Source: an uncultured Varibaculum sp.
GTDB taxonomy: Bacteria > Actinomycetota > Actinomycetes > Actinomycetales > Actinomycetaceae
Reading direction: 5' to 3'
Length of the DNA stretch: 64,000 nucleotides
NCBI RefSeq assembly: GCF_902489465.1
Contig: NZ_CABTZZ010000001.1
Coordinates: 1-64,000, forward strand
The translations under genes and the position numbers were made by a program. The notes beneath the pieces were generated by a model. The model saw nothing but the letters and a program-made list of their open reading frames with translations. It searched no databases and was not told where the DNA came from. Positions 16,241 through 24,785 of the stretch are shown in pieces (within the stretch, counting starts at the first letter, position 1; the number at the start of each line of letters is the position of its first letter).

Positions 16241-16738
16241 GTGCCGGTGATCGTAAGAACCCCCACTTTGGTTGATGCTGCCGGCGCGGCTATGGCGCAT
16301 CGCCAGATTCTAACCGAAACTCTCGACACTAAAGCTCCGGATTCTTTTTGGGACAAGCACACCGAGGAGAAACTGCTCGCTTATTGGCATGAGCAAGTAT
16401 TACAGACTAAAGGGCGCCGAATAGCCTTTGCTTCCAGGGGACGCCAGGTTGTGGGAATGGCCTACGTTCGACCCGCTCCTCAAAATGATCACCAGCTGGG
16501 ACGAGCTCCCCGCAACCTAGATATTGCTTTCTTCGGCATTCTCCGCCAAGCGTATTCTACGGATATTGCCCAGCGTCTCTTAGATTATGTTCTCGATGCC
16601 GATACCCCGGCGCAAGCCTGGGTGTTGCGCTCAGATCAGGAGAAACGACGTTTTTTACGAGTGAATGGCTTCACTATGGATGGGCTTAGCGTCGTTGATG
16701 AAGATTCGGAACAAATGATTTCTAGAATGACCCGTTAG
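16241..16738 (+). CDS. GNAT-type N-acetyltransferase (putative)
   Basis: A 165-residue protein with the size and pattern of small GNAT acetyltransferases. An N-terminal VIVRTPTLVDAAGAAMAHRQ segment precedes a beta strand RIAFASRGRQVVGMAYVRP and a central strand around LDIAFFGILRQAY. The C-terminal AWVLRSDQEKRRFLRVNGF matches the motif B region, where the acyl-CoA-dependent enzymes have an N-x-x-x-x-x-Y/F-x-x-x-G-F. The pyrophosphate loop is poorly conserved, so activity is uncertain. The substrate is unknown. It starts with GTG 16241 behind GGGAGGAAATAGCT, right after the upstream terminator; a promoter may lie in the terminator loop, where TACAAT occurs. Confidence 0.65.
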   Translation: MPVIVRTPTLVDAAGAAMAHRQILTETLDTKAPDSFWDKHTEEKLLAYWHEQVLQTKGRRIAFASRGRQVVGMAYVRPAPQNDHQLGRAPRNLDIAFFGILRQAYSTDIAQRLLDYVLDADTPAQAWVLRSDQEKRRFLRVNGFTMDGLSVVDEDSEQMISRMTR

Positions 16739-16832
16739 CAAAGCCTGAAAGCGGCGAGAGTCGGTTACCGGGGTTTTGCAAGTATCGAAACTGACAAGAC
16801 TGCTCGTTTGGAAACTAGCTTAAGAGCGCTGC

Positions 16833-16838
16833 TAATCT
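16833..16838 (+). promoter_or_regulatory. Leaderless -10 box of the AI-2E family gene
   Basis: TAATCT lies 6 bases before ATG 16845. Confidence 0.5.
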
Positions 16839-16844
16839 TGTACT

Positions 16845-18452
16845 ATGAACTCTCGTCTCGAACGAATACGGCAAACAGGACGCAAGTTACTAAGCAACCT
16901 TTCACGTCCCCAGCCAGAGAAAGCCCCTTCCCAACTGGATATTGAATCCTATAACCAGGATTTACCGGAAATGAAAGCAGAGGCTAATCCAGGATCCGAA
17001 GAAGAGGCGGTTCCGTTCACCTTACGGGTAGCGGCAGATTGGTCATGGCGCCTACTAGTGGTGGGCTTGGCTTTTGGTGCCTTTATATTCGTCGTCGCTA
17101 GATTCCAAGTGATAATGGTTCCGGTAGCTATTGCAATTTTGCTATCGGTGCTATTAGAACCGCTCTTGCGGCTGCTTTTTGTAAAACTGAAATTTCCGCG
17201 CACCTTGGCAGCGGCAGTGACCCTTGTTATCGGGTTGGGAATTGTGACCGCGATGATCTCTATTTCCACCACCCAACTGGCTACGGAACTCCCTAACCTG
17301 ATAAGCAGAACCAAAGAGGGCGTAGACGAAGGGATCAGCTGGCTGGCGACCGGTCCGTTGAAGATGGACACGGAGACTGCCTCGAAACTATGGGAGCAAG
17401 CTCAAAGCCAGATCCAAAACTATGCTCGTGATAATGCCTCTTGGCTGGCCTCTAACGCATTGGGAACCATGTCTGCAGTGGCCGGAGCATTTACCGGGGC
17501 GCTTACTGCTTTATTTTGTTTATTCTTTTTCCTCAAAGATGGCCGTAAAATTTGGCAATGGTTTTTGCGGCTGCTTCCGCGTTCGGCGCGTCACCCCTTA
17601 AACGAAGCAGTTATTCGCGGCTGGGTTACTCTCGGCGCCTATACTCGCACCCAGTGTTTAGTGGCCGCGATTGATGCTATTGGTATTGGTGGTGGCGCCT
17701 ACCTGATTGGGGTGCCGCTGGCTATTCCCCTGGCGATTTTGGTGTTCCTCGCGGCATTCGTCCCTATTTTGGGAGCGATTCTGTCCGGGATGATGGCGGT
17801 TGCCATTGCGCTGGTAGATAAAGGTTTCACCACCGCTATCGTGATGCTAATTATTATTTTGGTAGTACAGCAAATCGAATCCAATCTGTTACAACCGGCT
17901 CTCATGTCGAATGCGGTTAGTCTGCATCCGGTGGCAGTGCTGTTAGCGGTAGCCGGTGGCGGTGCCGCTATGGGAATCGTGGGTGCGGTCTTTGCAGTTC
18001 CGATTTTGGCTTTCCTGAATACTACTGTGCTTTACCTGCGTGGTTATGACAGTTTTATTCGGCTAAACTACCAGAAGGATCGTCCCGGGGGGCCTCCCGG
18101 ATCTTTGGATCGTGAACTCGCGGAAGCGGCTCGCCCCAGCGAGCAGAACCTGTCGGAAGCTCGCCAGGCAAAGGAAGAAGCGGAGCAAGACACGGAGCGC
18201 CATACTCCTCGTGACCATGCAGAGCAAGCCGAAAAAATACAAAAGGAGATTCAAAGCACGCTTTCGGAGTTTGCCAGTGCCGATCCGAACCAGATGCTTC
18301 CCGGGGACGCGAAAACTGATTTTGAGATAGGAGCGACCACCAAAATCCAAAAAGTTGCCCAGGCGGAAAAGGCGGCTCGCGAAGAGGATCAAGCGGAAGG
18401 GGCAGCATCCCCGGAAATAGGGATCCCAGAAGCATCCGATAGCGAGGAATGA
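16845..18452 (+). CDS. AI-2E family transporter (PerM/TqsA-like permease)
   Basis: Membrane protein of 535 residues. The membrane domain runs from about residue 70 to 400 with about eight helices. LFCLFFFLKDGRKIWQWFLRLLP and the late VPILGAILSG and GGGAAMGIVGAVFAVPILA segments are typical of the AI-2E/PerM family. Members export autoinducer-2 or other small molecules or act as Na+/H+ antiporters; the substrate here is unknown. The final 130 residues are a hydrophilic, Glu/Ala-rich cytoplasmic tail, longer than usual. The stop is 4 bases from the end of the convergent isoprenyl transferase gene, leaving no room for a separate terminator. Confidence 0.87.
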   Translation: MNSRLERIRQTGRKLLSNLSRPQPEKAPSQLDIESYNQDLPEMKAEANPGSEEEAVPFTLRVAADWSWRLLVVGLAFGAFIFVVARFQVIMVPVAIAILLSVLLEPLLRLLFVKLKFPRTLAAAVTLVIGLGIVTAMISISTTQLATELPNLISRTKEGVDEGISWLATGPLKMDTETASKLWEQAQSQIQNYARDNASWLASNALGTMSAVAGAFTGALTALFCLFFFLKDGRKIWQWFLRLLPRSARHPLNEAVIRGWVTLGAYTRTQCLVAAIDAIGIGGGAYLIGVPLAIPLAILVFLAAFVPILGAILSGMMAVAIALVDKGFTTAIVMLIIILVVQQIESNLLQPALMSNAVSLHPVAVLLAVAGGGAAMGIVGAVFAVPILAFLNTTVLYLRGYDSFIRLNYQKDRPGGPPGSLDRELAEAARPSEQNLSEARQAKEEAEQDTERHTPRDHAEQAEKIQKEIQSTLSEFASADPNQMLPGDAKTDFEIGATTKIQKVAQAEKAAREEDQAEGAASPEIGIPEASDSEE

Positions 18453-18456
18453 GTAA

Positions 18457-19221
18457 TTACTTGCCCATGCGCCGTTCCCGCAAAGCAAAGTCACGCAGAG
18501 CGCGGTAGAAATCGATTTTTCGGAAATCTGGCCAGAAGGCTTCGCAAAAATAGTATTCCGAATGGGTAGATTGCCACATTAGGAATCCCGACAGACGCTG
18601 CTCCCCCGAAGTGCGAATAACCAAATCGGGATCTGGCTGTCCAGCGGTGTAGACATGCGAGGTTATTTCGTCGACGGAAAGCTCCCTAGCAACAGTTTCT
18701 AAGGTCGCGCCCGCCTGGGCTTTTTCCAGTAACAAGTTCCGTACGGCCTCGGTAATCTCTTCGCGTCCCCCATAACCGACCGCGATATTTACGGTCAAGG
18801 GAGAATTGGTACGCGTTTGGGATACCGCCTGCTGTAAACGCTTTTGTACCTGATCCGGTAGGAGAGAAAGATTCCCTAATAACCGCAGGTGCCACCGGCC
18901 AAGAGAAGCTATTTGTTCTACAACGGTACATATAATGTCAAATAGTTTAGTGAGTTCGTCTCCAGAACGCCGGAGATTATCGGTAGAGAGCATCCAAAGC
19001 GTAACTACCGGGATCCCAACTTCTTCACTCCACCCTAAAAACTCGAGAGCCTTGTCGGCGCCAACTTTATGCCCGGTTTCAGATTGTTCTCCGATTTGGT
19101 GAGCCCAGCGCCGATTCCCATCGAGAATTACCCCCACATGGCGCGGCAACGATTCAGTGGGGAGCGCCTTTTCTAGGTTGCGGGCATAGAGTCGGTAGAC
19201 CAGATCTGTAAGGTGAGTCAA
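18457..19221 (-). CDS. cis-isoprenyl diphosphate synthase (UppS family)
   Basis: cis-Prenyltransferase of 254 residues making Z-isoprenyl diphosphates for the lipid carrier used in wall synthesis. The catalytic aspartate lies in VGVILDGNRRWA (D34). Diphosphate contacts follow in NLRRSGDEL, and the C-terminal RTSGEQRLSGFLMWQ and SEYYF segment holds the conserved Arg/Ser/Glu cluster. Mycobacteria have two such enzymes. The one next to a haemolysin III gene, Rv1086 beside Rv1085c, makes short Z,E-farnesyl diphosphate. The same neighbour here suggests this is the short-chain enzyme (inference). The start is TTG 19221 after AAAGGAG. Confidence 0.85.
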   Translation of the reverse strand: MTHLTDLVYRLYARNLEKALPTESLPRHVGVILDGNRRWAHQIGEQSETGHKVGADKALEFLGWSEEVGIPVVTLWMLSTDNLRRSGDELTKLFDIICTVVEQIASLGRWHLRLLGNLSLLPDQVQKRLQQAVSQTRTNSPLTVNIAVGYGGREEITEAVRNLLLEKAQAGATLETVARELSVDEITSHVYTAGQPDPDLVIRTSGEQRLSGFLMWQSTHSEYYFCEAFWPDFRKIDFYRALRDFALRERRMGK

Positions 19222-19372
19222 GCTTGCTCCTTTAAGGTTAATAGTTGGATTTTACCCCTATGACGCGTTGTTGACAGTATTGATCCCCTAGATTAGCGTA
19301 GGTGCACGGAAAGTATTCTGCCGTAGCTTTTTTGGAGCTAGGACAGGTTTCTATCTGACCTGAGGAGGACGG

Positions 19373-20065
19373 ATGGCACCTGATGAGGGCGCATATACGC
19401 AGGTAAAAAAACGGGTAACGGATTCTTTGAATATTTTGCCCAAACCCAAAATGCGAGGGTGGATCCACACCGTTACCGTTCCGCTGTCCCTAGCAGCTTC
19501 CATTGTGTTGATTTGTTTAGCCAATACTGCTAATGAACGCTGGGCATGTGCGGTCTATTTGGTTTGTTCCCTGCTGCTTTTCGGGGTTTCTGCGCTGTAT
19601 CACCGCATAGATTGGGGTAAACGTGCCCACAGCGTGATGCGTCGCTTCGATCATTGCAATATTTTCTTGTTGATTGCGGGATCTTATACCCCGATCGCAG
19701 TCTCCCTCTTGCCGTACCCGCAGGCGCGAAACCTGCTAGTACTGGTGTGGTTGGGCGCCTTGGCCGGAATCTTGCTCTCAGTTTTTTGGCCAGATGCTCC
19801 CCGCTGGCTGTATGTTCCGATTTATATCTTGCTAGGTTGGGTGGCTTTGGGTTATATGGGGCCGCTACGTGAGGCCGGGGGGCTAGCCGTGATCTGGCTG
19901 CTAGTTGCGGGGGGACTTTGTTACTCGATAGGAGCGGTTTTTTACGGGCTGCGCTGGCCAGGTAGAAACGCTCGCTACTTTGGGTACCACGAAATATTCC
20001 ACTCCGGTACAGTGGCGGGGTGGACTTGTATCTGTATTGCCGCATATTTCGCGGTTTTGGCTTGA
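19373..20065 (+). CDS. trhA: Haemolysin III family protein (TrhA, PAQR-like)
   Basis: Seven-helix membrane protein of 230 residues in the PAQR/haemolysin III family. The metal-binding and active-site residues are in SALYHRIDWG, FDHCNIFLLIAGSYTPIA and the C-terminal HEIFHSGTVAGW. In other bacteria it influences membrane energetics and lipid homeostasis; the haemolysin name reflects early overexpression work. ATG 19373 follows GAGGAGGACGG. It is divergent from the isoprenyl transferase gene, as in mycobacteria. Confidence 0.88.
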   Translation: MAPDEGAYTQVKKRVTDSLNILPKPKMRGWIHTVTVPLSLAASIVLICLANTANERWACAVYLVCSLLLFGVSALYHRIDWGKRAHSVMRRFDHCNIFLLIAGSYTPIAVSLLPYPQARNLLVLVWLGALAGILLSVFWPDAPRWLYVPIYILLGWVALGYMGPLREAGGLAVIWLLVAGGLCYSIGAVFYGLRWPGRNARYFGYHEIFHSGTVAGWTCICIAAYFAVLA

Positions 20066-20149
20066 TCTGAACGTTTATGCTGGCCAGGATGCCTAGTTTT
20101 GTTAATAGCAACTTTACCGGCAATTTGTTACACTGATACCTGCTGTTTT

Positions 20150-20184
20150 ACTGACCGCGCTCGGCGTGGTCAGTCTTTTGTTTT
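20150..20184 (+). terminator. Terminator or attenuator hairpin ahead of greA
   Basis: A 10-bp stem with one G-U pair, ACTGACCGCG (20150-20159) with CGTGGTCAGT (20165-20174), a 5-base loop and then CTTTTGTTTT. It lies 84 bases after trhA and 20 bases before the greA start. It either ends trhA transcription or acts as an attenuator in a greA leader. Confidence 0.65.
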
Positions 20185-20203
20185 ATTAGCTAAGGAGAAC
20201 ACG

Positions 20204-20680
20204 ATGGCCGACAAGACCTGGATGACCCAGGAATCATATGATCGTCTAAAAGAAGAGTTACGCCATCTCGAGGAAGAAGAGCGTCCGGCAATCGCCCGTA
20301 GAATTGATGAGGCACGTCAAGAGGGCGACTTAAAAGAAAACGGTGGCTACCATGCCGCTCGAGAACAGCAGTCTTGGAACGAAACTCGGATTCTGCAGCT
20401 AAAAGAAATCATGGAAAATGCTGAGGTAGGCGAGCCTCCTGCCGATGACGGCATTGTAGAACCCGGTATGGTTGTGAAAGCTACCTTGGGGAGGCGGGAA
20501 GTGAACTTCTTGATGGGTTCGCGAGAAGCCAGCCCGGATGTAGATATGGATGTTTATTCCCCGGATGCTCCTTTAGGTCAGGCAATTTTGGGGCACAAAG
20601 TGGGCGAAGTGGTCGATTATCAGGCTCCCAACGGTAAAACCATTCAAGTAAAGCTACTGGAAGTAACGCCCTACCAGTAA
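20204..20680 (+). CDS. greA: Transcription elongation factor GreA
   Basis: Rescues backtracked RNA polymerase by stimulating cleavage of the transcript 3' end. 158 residues: an N-terminal coiled coil (residues 1-80) with the acidic tip visible in RIDEARQEGDLKENGGYHAA, then the globular FKBP-like domain ending GQAILGHKVGEVVDY. The acidic pair that positions Mg2+ in the polymerase is present in the ARQEGDLKEN loop. A longer frame opens upstream at 20099, but ATG 20204 has AAGGAGAACACG and is the family N-terminus. It converges on the LssY_C gene. Confidence 0.95.
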   Translation: MADKTWMTQESYDRLKEELRHLEEEERPAIARRIDEARQEGDLKENGGYHAAREQQSWNETRILQLKEIMENAEVGEPPADDGIVEPGMVVKATLGRREVNFLMGSREASPDVDMDVYSPDAPLGQAILGHKVGEVVDYQAPNGKTIQVKLLEVTPYQ

Positions 20681-20723
20681 TCGGGCTACCAACAATAGGG
20701 GTCTTTCGGGAAGCGTTTGCTGG

Positions 20724-22199
20724 CTACTCTACCTTTACCCACCGCCGCGCTGCCGGTGAAGTGATCGCCAAGATTGCCAATACCGATAAGGTAGTGGAAG
20801 TGATCCACAGGGGAGTACCAGAAGCACCTTCGATCCCTAAAGACTCCATCATTCGCACAATAACGGTCGCGGTTAGCACCACAAGTAATCCCAGGCGCAT
20901 CCATTTTTGGTGAAACAAAGTACCCACGATTAAGACTGCGAGCAAGAGCGCTAACGCCATGAAACCGTATCCCGCCAGGCGGGTTTGGTAAAAGGTAAAC
21001 CCTAATTCATCAGCGTATTTAGGGTTGGTAACCAAGATATAGCCAACCGCCGCCAGCTCTAGGGCATGCAGAACCGTCAAAGTAATTCCACAGGCCAAAG
21101 AGGTGGCCGGTACTTGACGATCGCGCAGGAATCGGTGCTTATTTTTCTTTTCTGCTTGTTCGCGGGAAGAACGCAAATACCCCTTATGCTGCAAAGCTAG
21201 ATTTTCATGCGGATTTAAATACTCTTCACTTACCAGGTTGGCTTCAATCACCGGCATGCTGCCATCGGTTTGCACCCGGTCACCTCCGCCGTTGCGGGAG
21301 TGATAGGCACTAGTAGCATCGGGAATCACGTCCACCTCTACACTGGTGCAAGCATTGCGGACGGTGTCAACGACATGGTCACGTTCAATATCGATATTCT
21401 CGTCAATCTTGTGAGTGATTTGCAGAGTGAAGAGCGACAGGCCAACCGCTTTATCGAAAGTTGCTGCTGCCAGCCAATCTACCTGGATCCCTCCCGGTAG
21501 TTTCCACCCTTCGGGAACTTTCCAAAAACGCACATGGTGCCGTTGACTAGGGTTTCCATCCACTTCTTGTTGATAGGCAAAATCTTGTTTGCGGCCAAAC
21601 AGATAGAGAGGGGAAACCGGCGCCGCTGGATAAGAACGCTTAAAAATACTGGCGAAAACAATTTTCCAAGACGAAGAAAGAGTGATCTCGTCAGCCATTG
21701 TCCAACCGGCTGCCTGCATCGCCAGGTGAATATCATCTTCTTCTCCCAGCCAAGCCAGGTTAATGGGATCCCCCAAAATCCCATCCCCAGTTTTAGAACG
21801 CCCAATGTAATAGTCCGGAACGTAGAGCGAAGACATTATTTGATGCAGCCGAGGCAATGCCAAATAAGCTAAAAGCACCCAGAAAAAAGTTAAATAAACC
21901 AAAATTACCAGGGAAAACTGGAAACCATGTTTTAGTAGTATCCAAGCCAGACGTACGGTTAAGACCGCCGCGATCACCACAAAAATGTAGTCAATGATCT
22001 GGTAGACAGTTAGGGGAGCAGAGCGGTGATACCTGAGCTTTTGCCCCAATTCAAAGGGTAGGTGTTCGTCAGTTTCGCCCGTTTGTTCCCCAACAGAACC
22101 TATTTCTGTAGTCGTCTCTAGGACGCCCTCGTACGATCTCTCCGGTGACGCTTTCTTGATTGCGGATTCTGGTTCCGGCCGGTTCTCGCTGGTTTCCAT
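20724..22199 (-). CDS. LssY_C-domain membrane protein
   Basis: A 491-residue protein whose middle part matches the LssY C-terminal domain: DPINLAWLGEEDDIHLAMQAAGW, then SPLYLFGRKQDFAYQQEV and HHVRFWK. LssY_C is found alone or fused to PAP2 or DedA membrane domains; its role is not established. Here two N-terminal helices (about residues 67-115) precede it and four C-terminal helices (about 375-480) follow. The first 60 residues are acidic and polar. It starts 3 bases after xseB and is probably part of the xseA-xseB transcript, which gives no obvious functional clue. Confidence 0.75.
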   Translation of the reverse strand: METSENRPEPESAIKKASPERSYEGVLETTTEIGSVGEQTGETDEHLPFELGQKLRYHRSAPLTVYQIIDYIFVVIAAVLTVRLAWILLKHGFQFSLVILVYLTFFWVLLAYLALPRLHQIMSSLYVPDYYIGRSKTGDGILGDPINLAWLGEEDDIHLAMQAAGWTMADEITLSSSWKIVFASIFKRSYPAAPVSPLYLFGRKQDFAYQQEVDGNPSQRHHVRFWKVPEGWKLPGGIQVDWLAAATFDKAVGLSLFTLQITHKIDENIDIERDHVVDTVRNACTSVEVDVIPDATSAYHSRNGGGDRVQTDGSMPVIEANLVSEEYLNPHENLALQHKGYLRSSREQAEKKNKHRFLRDRQVPATSLACGITLTVLHALELAAVGYILVTNPKYADELGFTFYQTRLAGYGFMALALLLAVLIVGTLFHQKWMRLGLLVVLTATVIVRMMESLGIEGASGTPLWITSTTLSVLAILAITSPAARRWVKVE

Positions 22200-22202
22200 G
22201 GT

Positions 22203-22421
22203 TTACTCACTCTTTTTAGCCTGTTCCAAACGCTGTTTGGCTTGATCTAAGAAGGATTGACAGTGGCTCGCTAGCTGTTCGCCCCGCTCCCACACTTTTA
22301 GAGACTCCTCTAGACCGAGTTTGCCCGACTCCAAGTGAGCAATCGCGGACACCAATTGTTCGCGTGCCTGTTCATAGGTAAGCTCCGCCACTGGAACTTC
22401 CGTGTTTTCTTCACCCATCAT
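22203..22421 (-). CDS. xseB: Exodeoxyribonuclease VII small subunit
   Basis: A 72-residue helical subunit of exonuclease VII, which degrades single-stranded DNA to short oligonucleotides. LTYEQAREQLVSAIAHLESGKLGLEESLKVWERGEQLA is the full family signature. The start codon overlaps the xseA stop by 4 bases (ATGA type), so the two subunits are translationally coupled. Confidence 0.95.
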   Translation of the reverse strand: MMGEENTEVPVAELTYEQAREQLVSAIAHLESGKLGLEESLKVWERGEQLASHCQSFLDQAKQRLEQAKKSE

Positions 22422-23695
22422 TGCCTCCTAAGCTTTTTCTGATTTGTACCAAAAACCTTGGTCACTGCCGTTCCATCTGCGAAAATCGCTTCTAAAAGAT
22501 CGCCTTTACTTACCTGCGAGACCGAGTTGATGACCCCGCCAGCAGGAGAACGCAAAATACTGTAGCCACGTTCTAAAATTCCTTGGGGCGAATAGGCTTT
22601 CAAAGCATCCCGCCATCCAGTCAGGGAAGTAAGCTGGTTTTCCAGCTGGGTTTCAAATCGAAAACGTAGTCGCTGACTCTCTAAAGCCAAAGAATGTTCC
22701 TGCGCAGCAATAACCGCGCTGGGATCGGCCAAGACAGGGCGGGCGCGTAACTGGGCTAACTGCCCTAAATGTTGATCTAAGAGGGCGAGCATCTGGGTGC
22801 GCAAACGGGAGCAGGCACCCTGCAGCCCTAAGGATTCCTCTTGTAAATCCGGCACAATCCGCCGCGCCGCATCAGTCGGGGTAGAAGCCCGATAATCAGC
22901 CACGAAATCTAGCAAGGGAGCATCCTCCTCATGTCCGATAGCGGAAACTAGAGGGGTGCGTGCCGCAGAAGCTGCCCGCACCAAAGATTCCTCAGAAAAT
23001 GGCAGTAGATCTTCGACCGCACCACCCCCGCGGGAAATCACAATCACTTCCACCTGGGGGATAGCATCCAGCTCCTTAAGCGCCCTAGTTACCTCCGCGG
23101 CGCAGGTGGGACCTTGCACTGCCACTTCCCGCACCTCAAACTCGGCAAGTGGCCAACGTGCCAAGGCATTTACCATCACGTCCTGTTTGGCTTTAGCGTT
23201 GCGCCCTACGATCAAGCCGATTCTGCGGGGAATCACCGGCAGGGGTTGCTTGTTTTCTTGGGCAAATAGACCTTCAGCGGCTAGTTTTTTGCGCAGTGCT
23301 TCAATCTGGGCAAGCAGGTTACCCACCCCGACCGTATGGACTTCTTTTGCCATCAGGGAAAGAGAACCTGATCCCTCATAAAAATCCGGTTTGGCGTGAA
23401 CAACTACCTGCGCGCCCTCGGAAAAGCTAGTCCCTAGCGAATCAAGTACCGTAGGCCAGCACTTGACGGTCATTGACGTGCTTTGGTCGGTGTCCCGCAG
23501 GACAAAGAAAGCCATGCGCGCACCGGGACGTTTTTTATATTCGACTACTTGCCCGCTTACCCACAGCGGCGACATTCGGTTCACATATTTTTTGATATTA
23601 GCGGTCAGCAACGATAGTGGCCACGGGTTATCCCGAGTGGTTTGGGCGGCCGTGGGAGCCAGCTGTGTTTGCGAACCCTGAGGATTTGTACGCAC
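22418..23695 (-). CDS. xseA: Exodeoxyribonuclease VII large subunit
   Basis: Catalytic subunit of exonuclease VII, 425 residues. The N-terminal OB fold (about 25-125) contains WVSGQVVEYKKRPGARMAFFVLRD. The nuclease domain shows IPRRIGLIVGRNAKAKQDV, VISRGGGAVEDLLPFSEE and SAIGHEEDAPLLDFVADYRASTPT, matching the catalytic core. A coiled-coil region follows, then a short C-terminal domain. It starts with GTG 23695, 6 bases after TAGAAT, divergent from ispH. Confidence 0.95.
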   Translation of the reverse strand: MRTNPQGSQTQLAPTAAQTTRDNPWPLSLLTANIKKYVNRMSPLWVSGQVVEYKKRPGARMAFFVLRDTDQSTSMTVKCWPTVLDSLGTSFSEGAQVVVHAKPDFYEGSGSLSLMAKEVHTVGVGNLLAQIEALRKKLAAEGLFAQENKQPLPVIPRRIGLIVGRNAKAKQDVMVNALARWPLAEFEVREVAVQGPTCAAEVTRALKELDAIPQVEVIVISRGGGAVEDLLPFSEESLVRAASAARTPLVSAIGHEEDAPLLDFVADYRASTPTDAARRIVPDLQEESLGLQGACSRLRTQMLALLDQHLGQLAQLRARPVLADPSAVIAAQEHSLALESQRLRFRFETQLENQLTSLTGWRDALKAYSPQGILERGYSILRSPAGGVINSVSQVSKGDLLEAIFADGTAVTKVFGTNQKKLRRQ

Positions 23696-23701
23696 CGCTC
23701 C

Positions 23702-23707
23702 ATTCTA
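23702..23707 (-). promoter_or_regulatory. Leaderless -10 box of xseA
   Basis: TAGAAT on the minus strand, 6 bases before GTG 23695. Confidence 0.55.
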
Positions 23708-23760
23708 CCCATAGCGGCTAACAAACAGTCGCTGGTTCGGTGGGATGCAAAATCCCTTAG

Positions 23761-23766
23761 TAGGAT
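23761..23766 (+). promoter_or_regulatory. Leaderless -10 box of ispH
   Basis: TAGGAT lies 6 bases before GTG 23773; no Shine-Dalgarno site fits between them. Confidence 0.55.
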
Positions 23767-23772
23767 AGGGGC

Positions 23773-24777
23773 GTGGCGAAAAAGAAAGTCTTGCTGGCAT
23801 CACCGCGTGGTTACTGCGCGGGAGTAGATCGCGCGGTCGACGTGGTAGAAAAAGCCTTAGCGCTCTATGGAGCCCCAGTTTATGTGCGTAAAGAGATTGT
23901 GCATAACAAGTTTGTAGTAGAGCAGCTGAGCGCTAAAGGCGCGCGTTTTGTGACCGAACTAGATGAAGTTCCCACCGGGGCGCGAGTCGTGTTTTCCGCC
24001 CACGGAGTATCGCCGGTGGTGCGGGAAGAAGCCAAGCGTCGGGGACTGAAAACCGTCGACGCCACCTGCCCGCTGGTGACTAAAGTGCATCGCGAAGCCC
24101 TGCGTTTCGCCAAAGCGGACTATGACATTGTTTTGGTAGGACATGAAGGTCACGAAGAGGTTGAAGGCACCCAAGGAGAAGCTCCCGACCATATTCAGGT
24201 GGTGGGAGATCCTGAAAATGTAGACCAAGTGCAGGTGCGCGACCCGGAAAAAGTGGTGTGGCTATCGCAAACTACTTTGAGCCTCGATGAAACCCGGGAA
24301 ACTGTGGATCGGCTGCGAGAACGATTCCCGGAGCTCAGCGATCCTCCCAGTGAAGATATTTGTTTTGCCACTCAGAACCGGCAGGGGGCAGTAAAAAAGA
24401 TCGCGGAAGCCGCCCAGGTGGTGATCGTGGTGGGATCCGCCAATTCTTCTAACTCGGTGCGACTCAAAGAGGTAGCGCAAGTAGGCGGGGCAGAGCAGGC
24501 CTATCGCATTGATAAAGCTTCCGAGATGGAAGAATCCTGGTTTGAAGGGGTAGAAACCGTGGGGCTGACCTCTGGGGCTTCGGTGCCGGAATTACTGGTA
24601 AAGGAAGTTTTGGAGCAACTTGCCCACTGGGGTTTTGCGGACGTGGAAGAAGTAGAAACTGCCCGGGAAACAGTAACTTTCGCGTTGCCTTTACCTTTGC
24701 GTAAAGAACTGACAGAAGCTGGAATCATTAAGACTAATAACCGCCGGCGCACTAACGATCCGGGGCACACCTGCTAG
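23773..24777 (+). CDS. ispH: 4-hydroxy-3-methylbut-2-enyl diphosphate reductase
   Basis: Last enzyme of the MEP isoprenoid pathway, converting HMBPP to IPP and DMAPP with a [4Fe-4S] cluster. 334 residues. The three cluster cysteines are in SPRGYCAGVDRAV, DATCPLVTKVH and DICFATQNRQ. The catalytic glutamate/threonine region and VVGSANSSNSVRL, which binds the diphosphate, are intact. It opens a two-gene unit with the esterase gene 8 bases downstream. Confidence 0.96.
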   Translation: MAKKKVLLASPRGYCAGVDRAVDVVEKALALYGAPVYVRKEIVHNKFVVEQLSAKGARFVTELDEVPTGARVVFSAHGVSPVVREEAKRRGLKTVDATCPLVTKVHREALRFAKADYDIVLVGHEGHEEVEGTQGEAPDHIQVVGDPENVDQVQVRDPEKVVWLSQTTLSLDETRETVDRLRERFPELSDPPSEDICFATQNRQGAVKKIAEAAQVVIVVGSANSSNSVRLKEVAQVGGAEQAYRIDKASEMEESWFEGVETVGLTSGASVPELLVKEVLEQLAHWGFADVEEVETARETVTFALPLPLRKELTEAGIIKTNNRRRTNDPGHTC

Positions 24778-24785
24778 AGGTACGC

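Noticed and set aside
19530..20123. 197-codon minus-strand frame opposite trhA
   Set aside because: Shadow frame; Pro/Arg-rich composition typical of antisense translation.
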